DNA of 64,000 nt from Rhipicephalus microplus (GCF_043290135.1 NC_134710.1:3149821-3213820), one strand, 5' to 3'. Shown: positions 13,690 to 26,395, counted from the first letter of the stretch. The notes: generated from the sequence alone by a model not told the origin. Made by a program: numbers and translations.

Positions 13690-16600
13690 GCACCTCATGC
13701 AACGACAATGATGACCCGTTTCGACGGTACCGCCCGCAACGTTTCACCTGCTGGAGAATCCAATGCCGTTGACTATTCTCGGAACACTTGGTACGCCGCT
13801 TGCCTTCACCACGTGAGCCCCAGTATTGTTCGCCGCAAATACGTCTCCCATCGTCCCGCTTGCCGCAGCCACGGCACTTCTCGTCCCTCGTGGCTTCCGG
13901 CCGCATCGTCTCGGAAAACTGAGAAATGCACCCCCCGGAGGTGCCTCTGCATTGACGACTTCCGCAACGAATCCTCTCTCCGTTCCCACCAGACGAAGTG
14001 CAATACACCTTGAAGTAGACGGCGTACCTGTACAAGCACTTGTAGACACTGGTACAAGCATTTCGGTCATGAGTTCAAGCCTACGCACACGTTTAAAGAA
14101 AGTTCTTACACCAGCGGCAGCACAATTGCTCCGTGTGGCCGATGGTGGCACGCTGGTGGTTCTCGGTCTGTGCACTTCCCGCTTAAGTATAAAGCCGTGA
14201 TTGACCACTGCCTTTATGACGTTATCCTGAGCCTGGACTTCTTGTCAAATCATTCTGTTCTTATCGATTGTGCAACCGGCGTCCTTCAGCTAGAGCTGCC
14301 TCTGATAGTTGCTGAACCCCGCACAGGCGCTGTGCCGCCGCGCCTGTGCTATCTTCAGGATGTGCGACTGTCACCTCAGGCAGCCTCCTACATCATTTTG
14401 ACCGCACAGCCACAGGTTCCCGATGGTCAATATGTCCTCTTTCTTCTCTCCGGCATTCTTTTGAGCCGCAGCATCTCCATTCTCCATACGCTTGTGACTG
14501 TCACTGACAGATGTACCTCGCTCCCACTTCTCAATTTCAGCTTCTGCTCTCAAGTGCTTCCTCGTGGTATATTCTTGGCCAGTGTAACTAATGCTGACGA
14601 ATTCGAAATAGCAGCTTTCACCACTGATATTGATTTACTTCAGTCTCCTGTAGCTAACAGCACCTGTTTTCCGCCAAATCGTTTCTCGAAGATGATTGCA
14701 CCCGACCTCAATCCTGCGCAAGTCAACGACATCCATCGCCTTCTCGCGTCATATACCGACATTTTTGAATTCTACGACAGACTTCTAGGACAAACATTTA
14801 CCGTTGAGCATCGTATAAACACTGGTGACGCCAGTCCTATTCGCCGACACCCCTATCGTGTCTTCCCCACTTAGCGCAGTGTCATCCAAGGGGAAGTTGA
14901 AAAAATACTCAACAAAAGTGCCATAAAACCATCAAGTAGTCCTTAGGCCTCCACTGTTATCCATGTGAAGAAAAAGAATAGTACCAGGCGGTTCTGCGTT
15001 GACTATGGCCACCTCAACAAGATCACGCGAAAAGACGTATACTCGCTACCACGCATCAATGACGCATTGGACTGCCTGCACGGCGCTACATACTTCTCGT
15101 CTATTGATCTTCGGTCCGGCTACTGGAAGATTTCAGTCGATGAGATAAACCGCGAGAAGACAGCCTTCATTACACCGGACGGCCTGTACCAGTTTAAGGT
15201 CATGCCTTTTGGACTATAACACCCCTGCCACATTCGAACGAATGATGAACTCTCTCCTGCGTGGTTATAAGTGGTCTACTTGTCTGTGTTACCTAGACGA
15301 TGTGATAGTCTTTTCATCTACTTTCGATAGCCACCTGACCCGTCTCGCTGCAATTCTCGCAGTCTTCAAAACAGCTGGGCTACAACTCAACTCCAGGAAA
15401 TATCAAGTTGGCCACCATCAGATTACCGTTCTGGGCCATCTTGTAAACGCCGCTGGCGTCCAACCAGATCCTGGAAAGATCCACGCCGTCCGTAGCTTTC
15501 CGGTGCCCCGCTTTACATCCGACATCCGCAGCTTCATCGGCTTAAGTTTGTACTTTCGTCGTTTTGTGGAAAACTTCGCCGACGTTGCCAGGCCACTCAC
15601 AGATTTGCTGAAGAAAGATACCACATTCTCATGGGGCGCTGAGCAGGCTCAAGAGTTCACCGCTCTCATCGGCTGCTTAACTACGACCCCCATACTTGCC
15701 CACTTTAATCCTTCTGCTGCCACAGAAGTTCGCACCGATGCCAGTGGCCACGGTATTGGCGCAGTTCTCGCTCAGTGGCACCACGGCAGACAGTGCGTGA
15801 TAGCTTACGCCAGTTGCCTTCTTTCTCCCCCTGAGAGGAATTATTCCATCACCGAGAGAGAGCGTTTAGCTTTAGTTTGGACTGTCGCTAAGTTCCGGCC
15901 ATTATTATATGGTCGCATGTTCTCCGTTGTTGCGGACCACAACGCCCTCTGCTGGCTGACTTCTCTGAAGGACCCGACTGGACGTCTGGGTTGCTGGGCT
16001 CTGAGGCTTCAGAAATTTTCGTTTAGTGTCAGCTACAAGTCTGGCCGTTTGCACAAGGACGCAGACTGTCTTTCTTGTCATCCGGTGGATCCTTCTGATC
16101 ACGTTGCGACTGTCCTGGAGAGCAGCGTAATGGCGTTTTCTGATATCGGCGATATGCGCATTCAGCAATGACGGGATGAGTCAGTGCGCACTATCATCGA
16201 CGCCATTCAGTCTGACAGCCATGACGCTGAATCTCGTATGTTTGTGCTGCATCACGGCATCCTCTACTACCGGAACGTCATCACTGAAGGCCCTGAGCTT
16301 CTCCTTGTCATTCCTCGTCATCTACGGCCTGTCATACTTGAAAAACTTCCCGACGCACCAACAGCGGGACACCTCGGTGTTTCCCGCACATACGACCACG
16401 TGCGACGTCAGTTCTTCTGGCCAGGACTGTACCGCAGCGTGCGTCCATATGTCGCCACTTGCGACCTCTGCCAGCGCCGGAAACGACCTTCTTTGCTGCC
16501 AGACGGATATCAACACGCAATCGAAGTCTCCTCTGAATCATTTAATTGTGTGGGACTCATCCTTCTTAGCCCTTTTCTGACGACGACAGTGGGAAATAAA

Positions 16601-17401
16601 TGGATCGCTGTGGCCACAGATTATGCGACCTGTTACGTGATAACAAAGGCCATGCCAACCAGTTGCGTCAGTTACGTCGTGCATTTTCTTCTTTATCACG
16701 TCATCTTGCACCACGGTGCACACCGGCAGCTGCTTACAGACCGTGGCCGCTCTTTTTTGTCCAAAGTTGTTGACGACCTCCTTCGATCGTGTGCTACAGC
16801 GCATAAGCTATCTACCACCTACCACCCACAAACTAATAACCTAACTGAACGTCTCAACCGCACGCTCACAGATATACTTTCGATGTACGTCTCCGAAAGT
16901 CATCGTGACTCGGACACCACGTTGGCCTATGTGACTTTCGAATAAAATTCCTCTCGACATGACACCATGGCATTCTCACTTTTTTATCTTTTGTACGGTC
17001 GCGACCTCATATTGCCATATGAAACCACCTTACCTCTCAAGCCATCTGCTTCCGAGTACGCTCGCGAAACCATTGATCGGATTTATTTGGCTCGTCAAGT
17101 TGCCCAGTCTCGTATCACTACGCCACAGGATATACAAAAATCCCGCGACGACCACCGGCATCGTAATATAACGTTTGCCCCAGGTGACCGCGTGCTCTTC
17201 TGGTCACCGTGCCACCATGTAGGTCTCTTCGCAAAAATTTTGTCCCGATACGCAGGACCCTACCTAGTCTTACGTCCAGTTAGCGACGTCAACTTCGAGA
17301 TAGCGCCATTACACTCCCATACGTCACCAAGTTCATCACTTGTGGACGTTGTTTCGCGCATGAAACCCTACTTCTGTCGCACTTCTCTGGACTCGCGCTG
17401 A
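13690..17401 (+). pseudogene. pol: Ty3/gypsy element 1: pol (PR-RT-RNase H-IN), frameshifted
   Basis: Plus strand continuation of element 1. Protease at about 14,010-14,260: VPVQALVDTGTSISVMSSSL, then LYDVILSLDFLS. RT at about 14,960-15,330: [37 protein letters not shown], a frameshift at about 15,217, then the intact catalytic box CYLDDVIVFS. RNase H: VRTDASGHGIGAVLAQ (about 15,730). Integrase zinc region HLGVSRTYDH...CDLCQRRK at 16,370-16,490, then LLTDRGRSFL and NNLTERLNRT. The first catalytic Asp of integrase is lost: GLILLSPF where GLDLLGPF is usual. A further shift at about 16,945 precedes the C-terminal GPY-like region ending at TGA 17,401. The element is dead but well preserved. Confidence 0.9.
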
Positions 17402-17427
17402 GACGGCGCTCGAACACCCGGAGGTCC

Positions 17428-17567
17428 TGTTACGGAGATGAAGTATAGGAAGAGGACGGACACAATCAGCTGACAGGCGCGCGAGTATGCCAATCAGCCA
17501 TTGTGACTCTTGACTGTGGTTTTTCCTCTGTAAATGCATGTTGTACAGACGTCACCGACCCCGTAAC

Positions 17568-17568
<1 letters not shown>
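17428..17568 (+). repeat. Gypsy element 1: 3' LTR
   Basis: The sequence starts TGTTACGG and ends CCGTAACA, an 8-bp perfect terminal inverted repeat, 27 bp after the pol stop. The 141-bp length is short but resembles the other LTRs here. A (TA)n tract follows immediately. Confidence 0.75.

Positions 17569-17614
<46 letters not shown>
17569..17614. repeat. (TA)n tract between two gypsy elements
   Basis: About 22 TA units lie exactly between the 3' LTR of element 1 and the 5' LTR of element 2. Confidence 0.95.
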
Positions 17615-17616
<2 letters not shown>

Positions 17617-17618
<2 letters not shown>

Positions 17619-17747
17619 TGAGCGTGACAGACGAATGGCTCTTCATTTTCTTTAGATATGATCATCACCTGTACATCTTCATCATCTGTAAATATCATCA
17701 CCAGTGTGATTGAGTTCGAGCCTGGCTGAATAAACCGGTTTCTCACA
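17617..17747 (+). repeat. Gypsy element 2: 5' LTR
   Basis: It starts TGTGAG and ends CTCACA (inverted). Near the 3' end is GAATAAACCGG, an AATAAA polyadenylation signal. It is followed directly by AGTGGTGGACAGTGC, which resembles the post-LTR sequence of the intact element at 22,628-27,839 and is a candidate primer-binding site. No matching 3' LTR is found; the element is cut off at about 20,985. Confidence 0.65.
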
Positions 17748-17799
17748 AGTGGTGGACAGTGCTTTTCGTTCCCCCAAGTCCTCTCGCCCGTTCTCGCTG

Positions 17800-18840
17800 G
17801 AGCTCCGCTCGGGTCGTCGCATACAACCCTCTGCCATGGCGGCCCAAGAAAACCCTGGCCCATCCAACGTCGCCGTCCTACTGCAGCCACCGCCACCCGC
17901 TCCGCCCAACAAAATTCGCATGCGTGATCCACGTGTGTTTTGCGGTCTTCGAGGCGATGATCTCGAAGACTCGATCAAGAAGTATACGACCTCGTCAGCA
18001 ATTTGAACAAGTGGGACAATCCACAGAAGCTGCGCAGCGTCCCATTTCACTTGTCCAATGTTGCCAAAACTTGGTTCTGAAACCACCACCAGGATCTTCC
18101 CGACTGGGACACTTTCGAGCAGCCAATTCGTCGAATTTTCGGCGCCCCTACTCTTCGCACTCAGGCAGCAAAGAAGCTCGCTGAATGCACGCAGCTGCCA
18201 GGTGAATCTTACACCTCTTCTATTGAGGATGTCCTTGTACTGTGCAAGCGTGTTAACACTGTCTTGTCTCAGAACGACCAAATACGCCACATTATTAAAG
18301 GCATTAACACCATCGCTTTTAACGCCCTCGCCACGCATAATCATGCCACCACCCAGGACTGATAACCATCTGTCAGCGACTTGACGAGCTTCAGTCTCTT
18401 CGCCTCTGCTAGGATACCACCAACATTCGTTTGCCTGCACCCCTCGACTTGCGTGCGCTTATTCGCGACATCGTTCGTGAAGAGCTTCACGGGTGCTGCT
18501 CTTCCTGCGCTGCGGAAGTTACTCTCCCTTCTGAAAAAGGTAGTTTCCGAGACCTGATTAAACAAGAGATCGCGTCCACATCGCGTCCGACGTGTTCCAA
18601 CGGTCCCTCGTGCGCCAGACGCGCACGCACGCTGAAGTTGCCGTGCTCTCTGCCACACCCACCGTCTCTGTGCCTACACCAGCAGACCATACGCCTGTGG
18701 CTTCGTTGTCACAGCCAGTGCGCGCACCGCCTTACTACGCACCTCAGCGCCCTCCTCAGCCAATCTGTTACTACTGCGGCTATCGAGGACATATCGCTCG
18801 GTTTTGTCGAAGGCGCCGACAAGACGAGCAACCCGGCTAA
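17800..18840 (+). pseudogene. gag: Gypsy element 2: gag remnant with zinc knuckle
   Basis: Plus strand, several frames. The start region has LRSGRRIQPSAMAAQENPGP, similar to element 1 (LRSGRRIGFPAMA), then RMRDPRVFCGLRGDDLEDSI. Capsid-like pieces follow in different frames at about 18,000-18,340. A CCHC knuckle CYYCGYRGHIARFC lies at about 18,768-18,812, followed by a basic RRRRQ run. Frameshifts at about 18,000 and again in the capsid make it a relic. A proline/serine-rich non-coding-like stretch continues to about 19,100. Confidence 0.75.
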
Positions 18841-19109
18841 GCTCTTGTAGAACATCGAAGCTTCCACCCGACCATGAACTACCTACCACCACCCTCCCGA
18901 TCATCCTATTATCATTCGCCGTCTCCTACCTACTATACTGACATGCCTGGAACATCCCGTACATCTCACCGCAGGTCGCCTTCGTCAGGTCGCCATTGAG
19001 TGTCGCCTCGGCGGCTCACTTCCCATTCCACGAACGCCCACGCGGGAAACTCCCCAATGCAGATTTAGGAGGGTAAACTGCATCCACCGGACAGCTAACA
19101 ATTGCTCCA

Positions 19110-19475
19110 GAGCGGTCATTAAATTTCATAGTAGTGTTTGTAGAAGGTATACGCGTTGAGGTTCTTGTAGGCACTGGCGCTGCCGTTTCGACTATTCGTG
19201 CTGATTTTTGTTCCCGCCTTCAAAACGTCACCACGCCTTATGGCAGCCCACCTCTCCGTGCAGCGAGCAACGCTCTCATTTGTCCACCTGCACAGTGTAT
19301 CGTTCGTGTCTGCATAGAAGGCATTCGTCATCACATCGTTCTCGCGGTATTTTGTGAGTGCACCCACGCTCTCTTTCTGGGGTGGGATTTCTGGTCTTTT
19401 GCGTCCGCTTTCATATCTTGTCATCAGCGCCTCCTGCATCTAATAGCCACTGACTTGAACACGATGGACGCTTGA
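19110..19475 (+). pseudogene. Gypsy element 2: protease with mutated active site
   Basis: The frame encodes VVFVEGIRVEVLVGTGAAVSTIRADF, followed by the ALFLGWDFW flap-like motif. In Ty3 proteases the catalytic box is L(V/I)DTG; here Asp is replaced by Gly (LVGTG, codon GGC), which would abolish aspartic protease activity. It ends at a stop at 19,473. A pre-RT spacer, poorly conserved, follows to about 19,900. Confidence 0.8.
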
Positions 19476-19896
19476 ACTCCGCTTGAACACGATGGACGCA
19501 TCCGCCTTGTCACCACGTCAGATTATGTACTTCGGATATACATTAAAGAAATTATAAGTGTTGATTGCACCGACATTGTGGATGGTGACGTACTAATACT
19601 CCTTTACTGCCATATCCTACGTAGGGGAATTGTGATCACACCAGGGCTTATTCGCTTCTGCGATGGGTCTACCTACCTAACCGCCATAAATCCAACGCCC
19701 GCGTGTGTACTATTCCCCTGTGGCTCAACAGTATCTTGCGCGGTGAACAGTGAGCCTGTTCCGATTGTTACTCTTCCAAACAACAACCACAACGATGTCC
19801 CAAAGTCACAATCACTGCGATTCAATGCCTCTTCCACACCTGTGTCGGCAACCATAAGCACTGACTCAACACCTGATCAAACTGAAGATTTTTCTT

Positions 19897-20985
19897 GTGC
19901 TGTTGAATAGACACCATTCTGTATTTGACGTGAATTCGCCCACCCTCAGCATGACTACCACCGCTACTCACAGCATCCAGACTGACGGCTCTCGTAGTGT
20001 ACATCGGCGTCCATTACGCGTGTCTCAGTCAGAACGCAAGATTACCGTGGAATTGTTATCGGACATGCTACGACGCAACATCATACGTCCTTCCTCGAGT
20101 CCCTGGTCATCCCCGGTTGTTCTCGTTCGAAAGAAAGATAGGACAGTGCGTTTCTGCGTCGATTACCATGGGCTAAACAAAATAACGCGCACAGATGTTT
20201 ATCTTCTTCCTCAGATCGATGATGCACTGGATTTATTACAGGGCTCAGAGTATTTTTCTATCTTCGACCTTAGGTCAGGCTACTGGCAGATACCATGTTT
20301 CGGAGTCTGATAAAGAGAATACCGCCATTTCAACGCCAGATGGATTGTACAAGCTTAATGTGATGCCTTTTAGACTCTGTAATGCGCCCGCCACCTTCGA
20401 ACGCATGATAGACGGCGTATTGTGCGGTTTGAAATGGAATACATGTCTGTGCTATCTCGATAACATAGTAGTGTTTTCATCTACGTTCTCGCGGCATCTA
20501 CAACGTATATTGACGAAGTCTCACATGCCTTGCAAAAGCCGGTCAACTGCTTAACACCAAGAAATGTACCTTTGCTAGCAAGACAATCAAGGTTATCGGT
20601 GACATCGTTAGAGAAGAAGGAATTCGGCCGGACCCCCAGAAGCTTGCCGCCATCCTCGATTTTTCTCGTCCACTGAGTCAAAAGGACCTGCACAGCTTGC
20701 TTGGGTTATTTTCTCACTTCCGGCGCTTCATACGTGGCTTCGCGGATCTTGCGTCTCCGCTCCATCAACTCCTCGCAAGGAACGTCCCCTTAGTTTGGTC
20801 CGAAGACTGTGGAAGCGCTTTCATGGCATTGAAGCAAGTCCTCACGTCGGATCCGGTACTGTGCACTCTGATTCCACTGCACGCACCATGCTTCGCACCG
20901 ACGCAAGTAGTCATGGTCTAGGTGCGGTACTCTTGCAGCGTGACAAAAACTCACGCGAACGCGTCGTTGCTTACGCAAGTCGCTT
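19897..20985 (+). pseudogene. pol: Gypsy element 2: RT and start of RNase H, truncated
   Basis: Plus strand. RT boxes are [29 protein letters not shown] (about 20,270), a frameshift at about 20,300, then [16 protein letters not shown] and the catalytic box CYLDNIVVFS, where the usual YLDD has become YLDN. A second shift at about 20,520 precedes the LFSHFRRFIRGF connection. RNase H begins with LRTDASSHGLGAVLLQ (about 20,888) and ends at about 20,985 (VVAYASRL). There it runs into the inverted-repeat sequence at 20,990-21,060. The rest of RNase H, the integrase and the 3' LTR are missing. Confidence 0.88.
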
Positions 20986-21004
20986 ACGCAACGCTTACGC
21001 TTAC

Positions 21005-21036
21005 GCAACGTACGGTGGAAGCGCACCGTACGTTGC
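21005..21036. repeat. Perfect 12-bp inverted repeat at the truncation point of gypsy element 2
   Basis: Arms at 21,005-21,016 (gcaacgtacggt) and 21,025-21,036 (accgtacgttgc) with the 8-nt spacer ggaagcgc. They are embedded in a run of CTTACGCAA-type direct repeats (about 20,970-21,045). It may be a terminus of another element that replaced the gypsy 3' half. Confidence 0.75.
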
Positions 21037-21039
21037 TTA

Positions 21040-21446
21040 CGCAACAGACGGTGCGCTTCCAGTTTGCGAGTGCGATGGTCGAGGCTGACGGAATGGTGTC
21101 TTGGTCTCTGCGTTCTACAGATGATGCCTTTTCGTCAGTTCCATCGTTTTTTGTGTATTCGGAGCTGTAACCGTAGGTGCAGTCTTGATCTCTTGTGCCA
21201 AACGCGTTTGTGGCGCCAATACCTTATGCGAATATGCTTCACGTTTTGAGTTTGCTTTAAGAGGCTCGCTTTGCGTCTTCGTCCTTGTTGATGTATCCGT
21301 TGGGGTGTCTGGAATTCTTAGACTCGCTTTTGTTGGCGTTGCTGCGGTTGCATCGGAACATGCTGAGGTGGGAGCGCTTTTTGAACATCAGGCCGGTTTT
21401 CTTCACAAATTGATGTAGTGTTCATTCGGCAGCCGTTGCAACGCTT
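21040..21446. other. Unassigned sequence
   Basis: No recognisable domain. It lies between the inverted repeat and the minus-strand gag-like fragment. It may be the 3' part of that fragment (minus strand shows glutamine- and arginine-rich reading), but the frame is broken and I cannot confirm this. Confidence 0.4.
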
Positions 21447-22175
21447 TTAAGGCAGCGAAGTTGGTAGGACAGATTTGACTGGAGGAACATGAGAGGCGCC
21501 TTCGACAGCATTTATTTCGTAGGCTTGTGGCACCTGGCAACCTGTTAGAGCCGCTTCCGAGCCTCCTGTGTTTGGGCTTTCAGATGGCTGAGCTCTCAAT
21601 GGCGACGCCGCAACCGGCGTGGTTTGGTCAAGTTCCACTTTGGAATAGCTGCTTTTCTGTGCAATGAATGATGCGAGCTCTTCTGGCGCATGAAACTGAA
21701 CTGTAGGTTTCGGGCATAACTGAGTACGCTGCGAGCTCCTTTGCTCTATTCCGACCATAGTGAACGTGTGAGATGTGAGGTGGGCGTTGTGAGCGACCAA
21801 AGATCCACCCGATGGAAAAGCAGGGGGTAGGTTCACGCGTGAAGGCTGCTTTTGACTATGACGACCGAGCGCGATGTTCTGTGGATGGTGGGTTATAAGC
21901 AAATCTTCTTAGTAGTCGTCATTGTATTCTTTAAACCAAACGATCATTTCTTGCTTGATCTTTCCCCGTGACTCATCGTTTTGAAATATACGGGTGAGGT
22001 AGAATTTGAAGGCCTCACCGGAGACAAAGTCGGTAAAGTTGGCGACCATCTCCCGTTCCGACCATGATGCTGCGGTAGCGTGGAGCTCGAACAGGTTGCA
22101 CCAGTCCTGTACAGGTCCATCGTCCGCTGCTCCGGTGTACTTAGGGATGGGAAGGTCAGCAGATGGTTTTGACAT
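21447..22175 (-). pseudogene. Orphan gag-like (capsid) fragment of another LTR element
   Basis: Minus strand. From ATG at 22,175 the protein starts [20 protein letters not shown] and continues [40 protein letters not shown] and [13 protein letters not shown], then stops at 21,909. The pattern (an IPKYxG...WxxxFELHATAxxW start followed by a helical region) is that of retrotransposon capsid N-domains. A second open stretch (21,902-21,447), rich in Ser, Pro and Gln, follows in a neighbouring frame and could be the rest of Gag. No zinc knuckle or pol was found. About 22,190-22,350 may be its 5' leader. It is not the same family as the other gypsies here. Confidence 0.6.
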
Positions 22176-22360
22176 GATGCTCGTCGATGTGTACTGCTAG
22201 GTGCTTGTACAGTAGTCCATGTGTGGTCAGGGTGTCTTGCGGAGAAATGCGTCGATGCTGAGTGACTGATGAAGGGGCGGGCAGGTCTCCATCCTGTCGA
22301 CTCGTGTGACGCTATGATGACTGGGAGACGTGGCCTGGCCCATACGCCATGTTTTTTTTT

Positions 22361-22789
<429 letters not shown>

Positions 22790-22827
22790 AATCACTCCCC
22801 CCTCAGAAAAGGAGCCATCCTGGCGAC

Positions 22828-25800
22828 CTATGGAACGGGTACGACGGGTGGGTCGTAGTGCGGCTTCAATCGATCTACGTGAACAGTCTCGCGGCCTCGA
22901 TGCCGTCGGTCTGTTGATGGTTGAACCGGCTCAACAATATAGTTAACCGGTGAGGCCTGACGTAGGACTCGGTAGGGGCCTTCGTACTTCGGCAGTAGCT
23001 TGGTGGAAAGACCAGGAACAGATGAGGGAACCCGAAGCCATACCAAGGCGCCAGGCGAGTATGACTGCGAAGACAGGTTTTCGTCGTGACGGTTCTTCTG
23101 GTACGCTTGATCTTGGGCGGTTAAGGAACGCGCGAGTTGCCTGCATTCTTCTGCATAGGTGGCGACTTCAGATAGAGTTGTGGATTCCGAAGCGTCTGGA
23201 TGATACAAGAGAATGGTGTCCATGAATGAGGAAGGTTCGCGCCCGTAAAGGAGGAAGAACGGAGAGAATCCTGTCGTAGACTGAGTGGCGCTGTTGTAAG
23301 CGTAAGTTACAAAGGGTAGTATGCGGTCCCAGTTGGTGTGATCAGCGGACACGTACATGGATAGCATGTCGCCCAGTGAGCGGTTAAACCGTTCGGTCAT
23401 TCCATTCGTTTGCGGATGGTATGCGCTGGTTGTCCGATGCACAACGTTGCATTCGCGAAGAAGGGCTTGTACCGCTTCGGAGAGGAACGTACGGCCGCGG
23501 TCACTGAGTAGCTCACGAGGCGCGCCATGGCGTAGAATGAGATTGTGAAGGATAAATAAGCCAACTTCACGTGATGTGGCCTCTGGCAGCGCAGCAGTTT
23601 CAGCATAGCGTGTCAAGTGATCAATGGCGACAATCACCCAGCGGTTCCCGTTAGGCGTATAGGGAAGGGGACCGTACAAGTCAATTCCGATGCGGTCGAA
23701 AGGGCGGGAGGGGCAAGGCAACGGCTGCAGTTGTCCATTGGCTATGTGTGGTGGGCTTTTTCGGCGTTGACATTTGGAGCACGAACGCACGTACTGTCGG
23801 ACAAAGCGGTACATTCCGCGCCAATAGTACCGCAGCCGGAGACGTGCATACGTTTTTATCACACCGGCGTGGCCGCATTGAGGATCCGCGTGAAAAGAGT
23901 CGCAAATGTCGGCACGTAGGTGGCGAGGAATCACAAGCAACCACTTGCGGCCGTCAGAAAGGTAGTTGCGACGGTACAGGAGTCCATCGCGGATGGTAAA
24001 GTGTCGAGCTGTGCGCTGCAGTGAACGATTGGGCGTAACTTGGGACGGCCGAGACAGTAACTCTATCATAGAGGCTATCCAAGCGTCTTGGCGCTGTTCA
24101 TAGGGCATGTCCGCGTACGAAAGTGCCACAGCATCGAGGCTGGATACAGAAGTACTTCCGTGTTCATGGGGAAGTGGAGAGCGGGAGAGAGCGTCGGCAT
24201 CTGAATGTTTGCGGCCTGACCTGTAGACGACACGGATATCATAGTCTTGGAGGCGTAACGCCCAACGAGCGAGACGGCCAGATGGGTCTTTTAGTGACGA
24301 TAACCAGCAGAGGGCGTGGTGATCAGTCACGACGTCAAATGGACGGCCATAGACGTAGGGTCGAAATTTTGTGATTGCCCAGACGATGGCTAGACATTCT
24401 TTTTCTGTGACTGAATAATTCTGTTCAGCCCTAGTAAGAGTGCGACTGGCATAAGAAACGACGTACTCGTCGTATCCAGACTTGCGTTGAGCAAGAATAG
24501 CGCCAAGTCCGACTCCACTTGCGTCGGTGTGTATTTCTGTAGGGGCATCAGGATCAAAGTGACGGAGAATCGGTGGAGATGTCAGCAATTGACGTAGTTT
24601 CGCGAATGCCTTATCGCAATTGGAAGACCACGCCGAAATGCCCTCGGTGTCAGAAAGTAGCCGTGTTAAAGGGGCCATGACAGATGCAAAATTACGGACA
24701 AATCGGCGAAAGTATGAACATAAGCCGATAAAGCTCCGGAGTTCCTTAAGTGTCGATGGCTTCGGAAACTGGGCGACAGCACGGAGTTTTCCAGGATCAG
24801 GTAGAACGCCGTCCTTGCTGACAACATGCCCTAAGATGGTGAGCTTCCGGGCGGCAAAATGGCACTTTTTCAAATTTAGTTGGAGCCCAGCATGTGTAAG
24901 GCAATGCAGGACACTTGCGAGGCGCAGAAGATGGGTATCGAAGTCTTTTGAAAAAACGACGACGTCGTCCAAATAGCAAAGACACGTCTGCCATTTAAGG
25001 CCTCGAAGTATGTTGTCCATCAGACGCTCGAAGGTGGCTGGGGCGTTACAAAGGCCGAACGGCATCACGTTAAACTCGTACAAGCCGTCCGGAGTTACAA
25101 ACGCAGTCTTGGCGCGGTCAGCTTCATCCATGGGTACCTGCCAGTATCCCGATCGAAGATCCAGCGAAGAAAAGAATTCTGCACCTTGCAAACAGTCGAG
25201 AGCGTCGTCAATTCTGGGGAGCGGATAAACATCTTTGCGCGTGATCTTGTTAAGGCGCCTGTAATCCACACAGAATCGGATGCCCCCGTCCTTCTTTTTG
25301 ACCAGTACCACCGGGGAGGCCCACGGACTGTTAGACGGCTGTATAACGCCACGATTGAGCATATCAGACACTTGATCGTCTATAACTTGGCGTTCGGCGT
25401 GGGAGACCCGGTATGGACGCTGACGCAATGGTGCGTGGGTGCCAGTGTCAATACGATGGACAATTGCAGATGTTCGGCCCAGACTGGTTTGTTTGAAGTC
25501 GAACGATGAGCGGAAGTGGTCGAGAAGTGTCAAGAGTTGAGTTCGTTGGTCAACAGGAAGGTCAGGATCAATCGATGGAAGGAAGACGTCGAGGGAAGAG
25601 GTGGCGGATGTGAGAGCGGAAGTAACACTGGCGATCTCAAGGCTTTTTGCTTGATAGGGCAGTTGACTGGTGCAAACACAATCGATGTCCTCAAGGCGGC
25701 CGATGCATTCGCCACGGAATAGGGTGACTGGTACAGAAAGGAGATTCGTGGCATAAATGTTTGCGCAAGTGGCTTCGACCGTCAGAAGAGCAAAAGGCAG

Positions 25801-26395
25801 AAGAACGTTTTTTCGAGAAGTGAAGTCTTCTGACGGCGTGAACATGACGTCCGAAAAAGCGGCATGGTCGCACGAGATCGGCACAATAACAGAAGACATA
25901 GGTGGAATATCAGTCTCCGCGGCGACGACAACACGAGAAATAGAAGGCTTATTATAATCGTCGTCGGAGAGCGATGACAATTCTAGTTCGGCCCGGGCAC
26001 AATCAACAACGGCATGATGTGTGGAAAGGAAGTCCCAGCCTAATATGACGTCGTGTGAGCAGTGCGGAAACACGATAAATTCAACCACGTACAGAACGCC
26101 CTGGATGATTAACCGAGCCGTGCACGTCATAGAAGGGTTCACGTGATGCGCTGTTGCCGTACGAAGGGAGAGACCAGAAAGCGGAATCGTAACTTTTCTT
26201 AACTTGCGACACAATGCTTCACTCAATACAGACACGGCAGCTCCGGTATCTATTAATGCTTGAACGGGGATACCTTCAATCAAGACAGTTATTTCATTAT
26301 TCGGTAGAGAACGAGGCCTTGTGGAGTTCGACGGTGGCGCAGTTCTTGCCTCCGGAACTGCGATGGTCAGTTTTCCGTTTGGGCAGGTGGTGCAC
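22828..26395 (-). CDS. pol: Intact gypsy Pol: protease-RT-RNase H-integrase
   Basis: Uninterrupted frame of at least 1,151 codons to the stop at 22,828. I number residues from a TTG at 26,283 (residue 1), but the frame is open upstream past the gag stop. Protease active site LIDTG at residues 10-14 and VILGWDF at 79-85. RT about 290-460, with DLRSGYW at 375, [13 protein letters not shown] at 406 and catalytic YLDD at 437-440. RNase H starts at HTDASG (584) with Asp654. Integrase zinc region H798/H805/C835/C838. The catalytic triad D868, D928, E964 has DD35E spacing. A GPY-type end (KYEGPYRVL) is at about 1099; there is no chromodomain. All catalytic residues are present. Pol is in the -1 frame relative to gag and overlaps its end, so it is probably expressed by -1 frameshifting as a Gag-Pol fusion. 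No canonical X XXY YYZ heptamer was obvious just before the gag stop. Confidence 0.95.
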
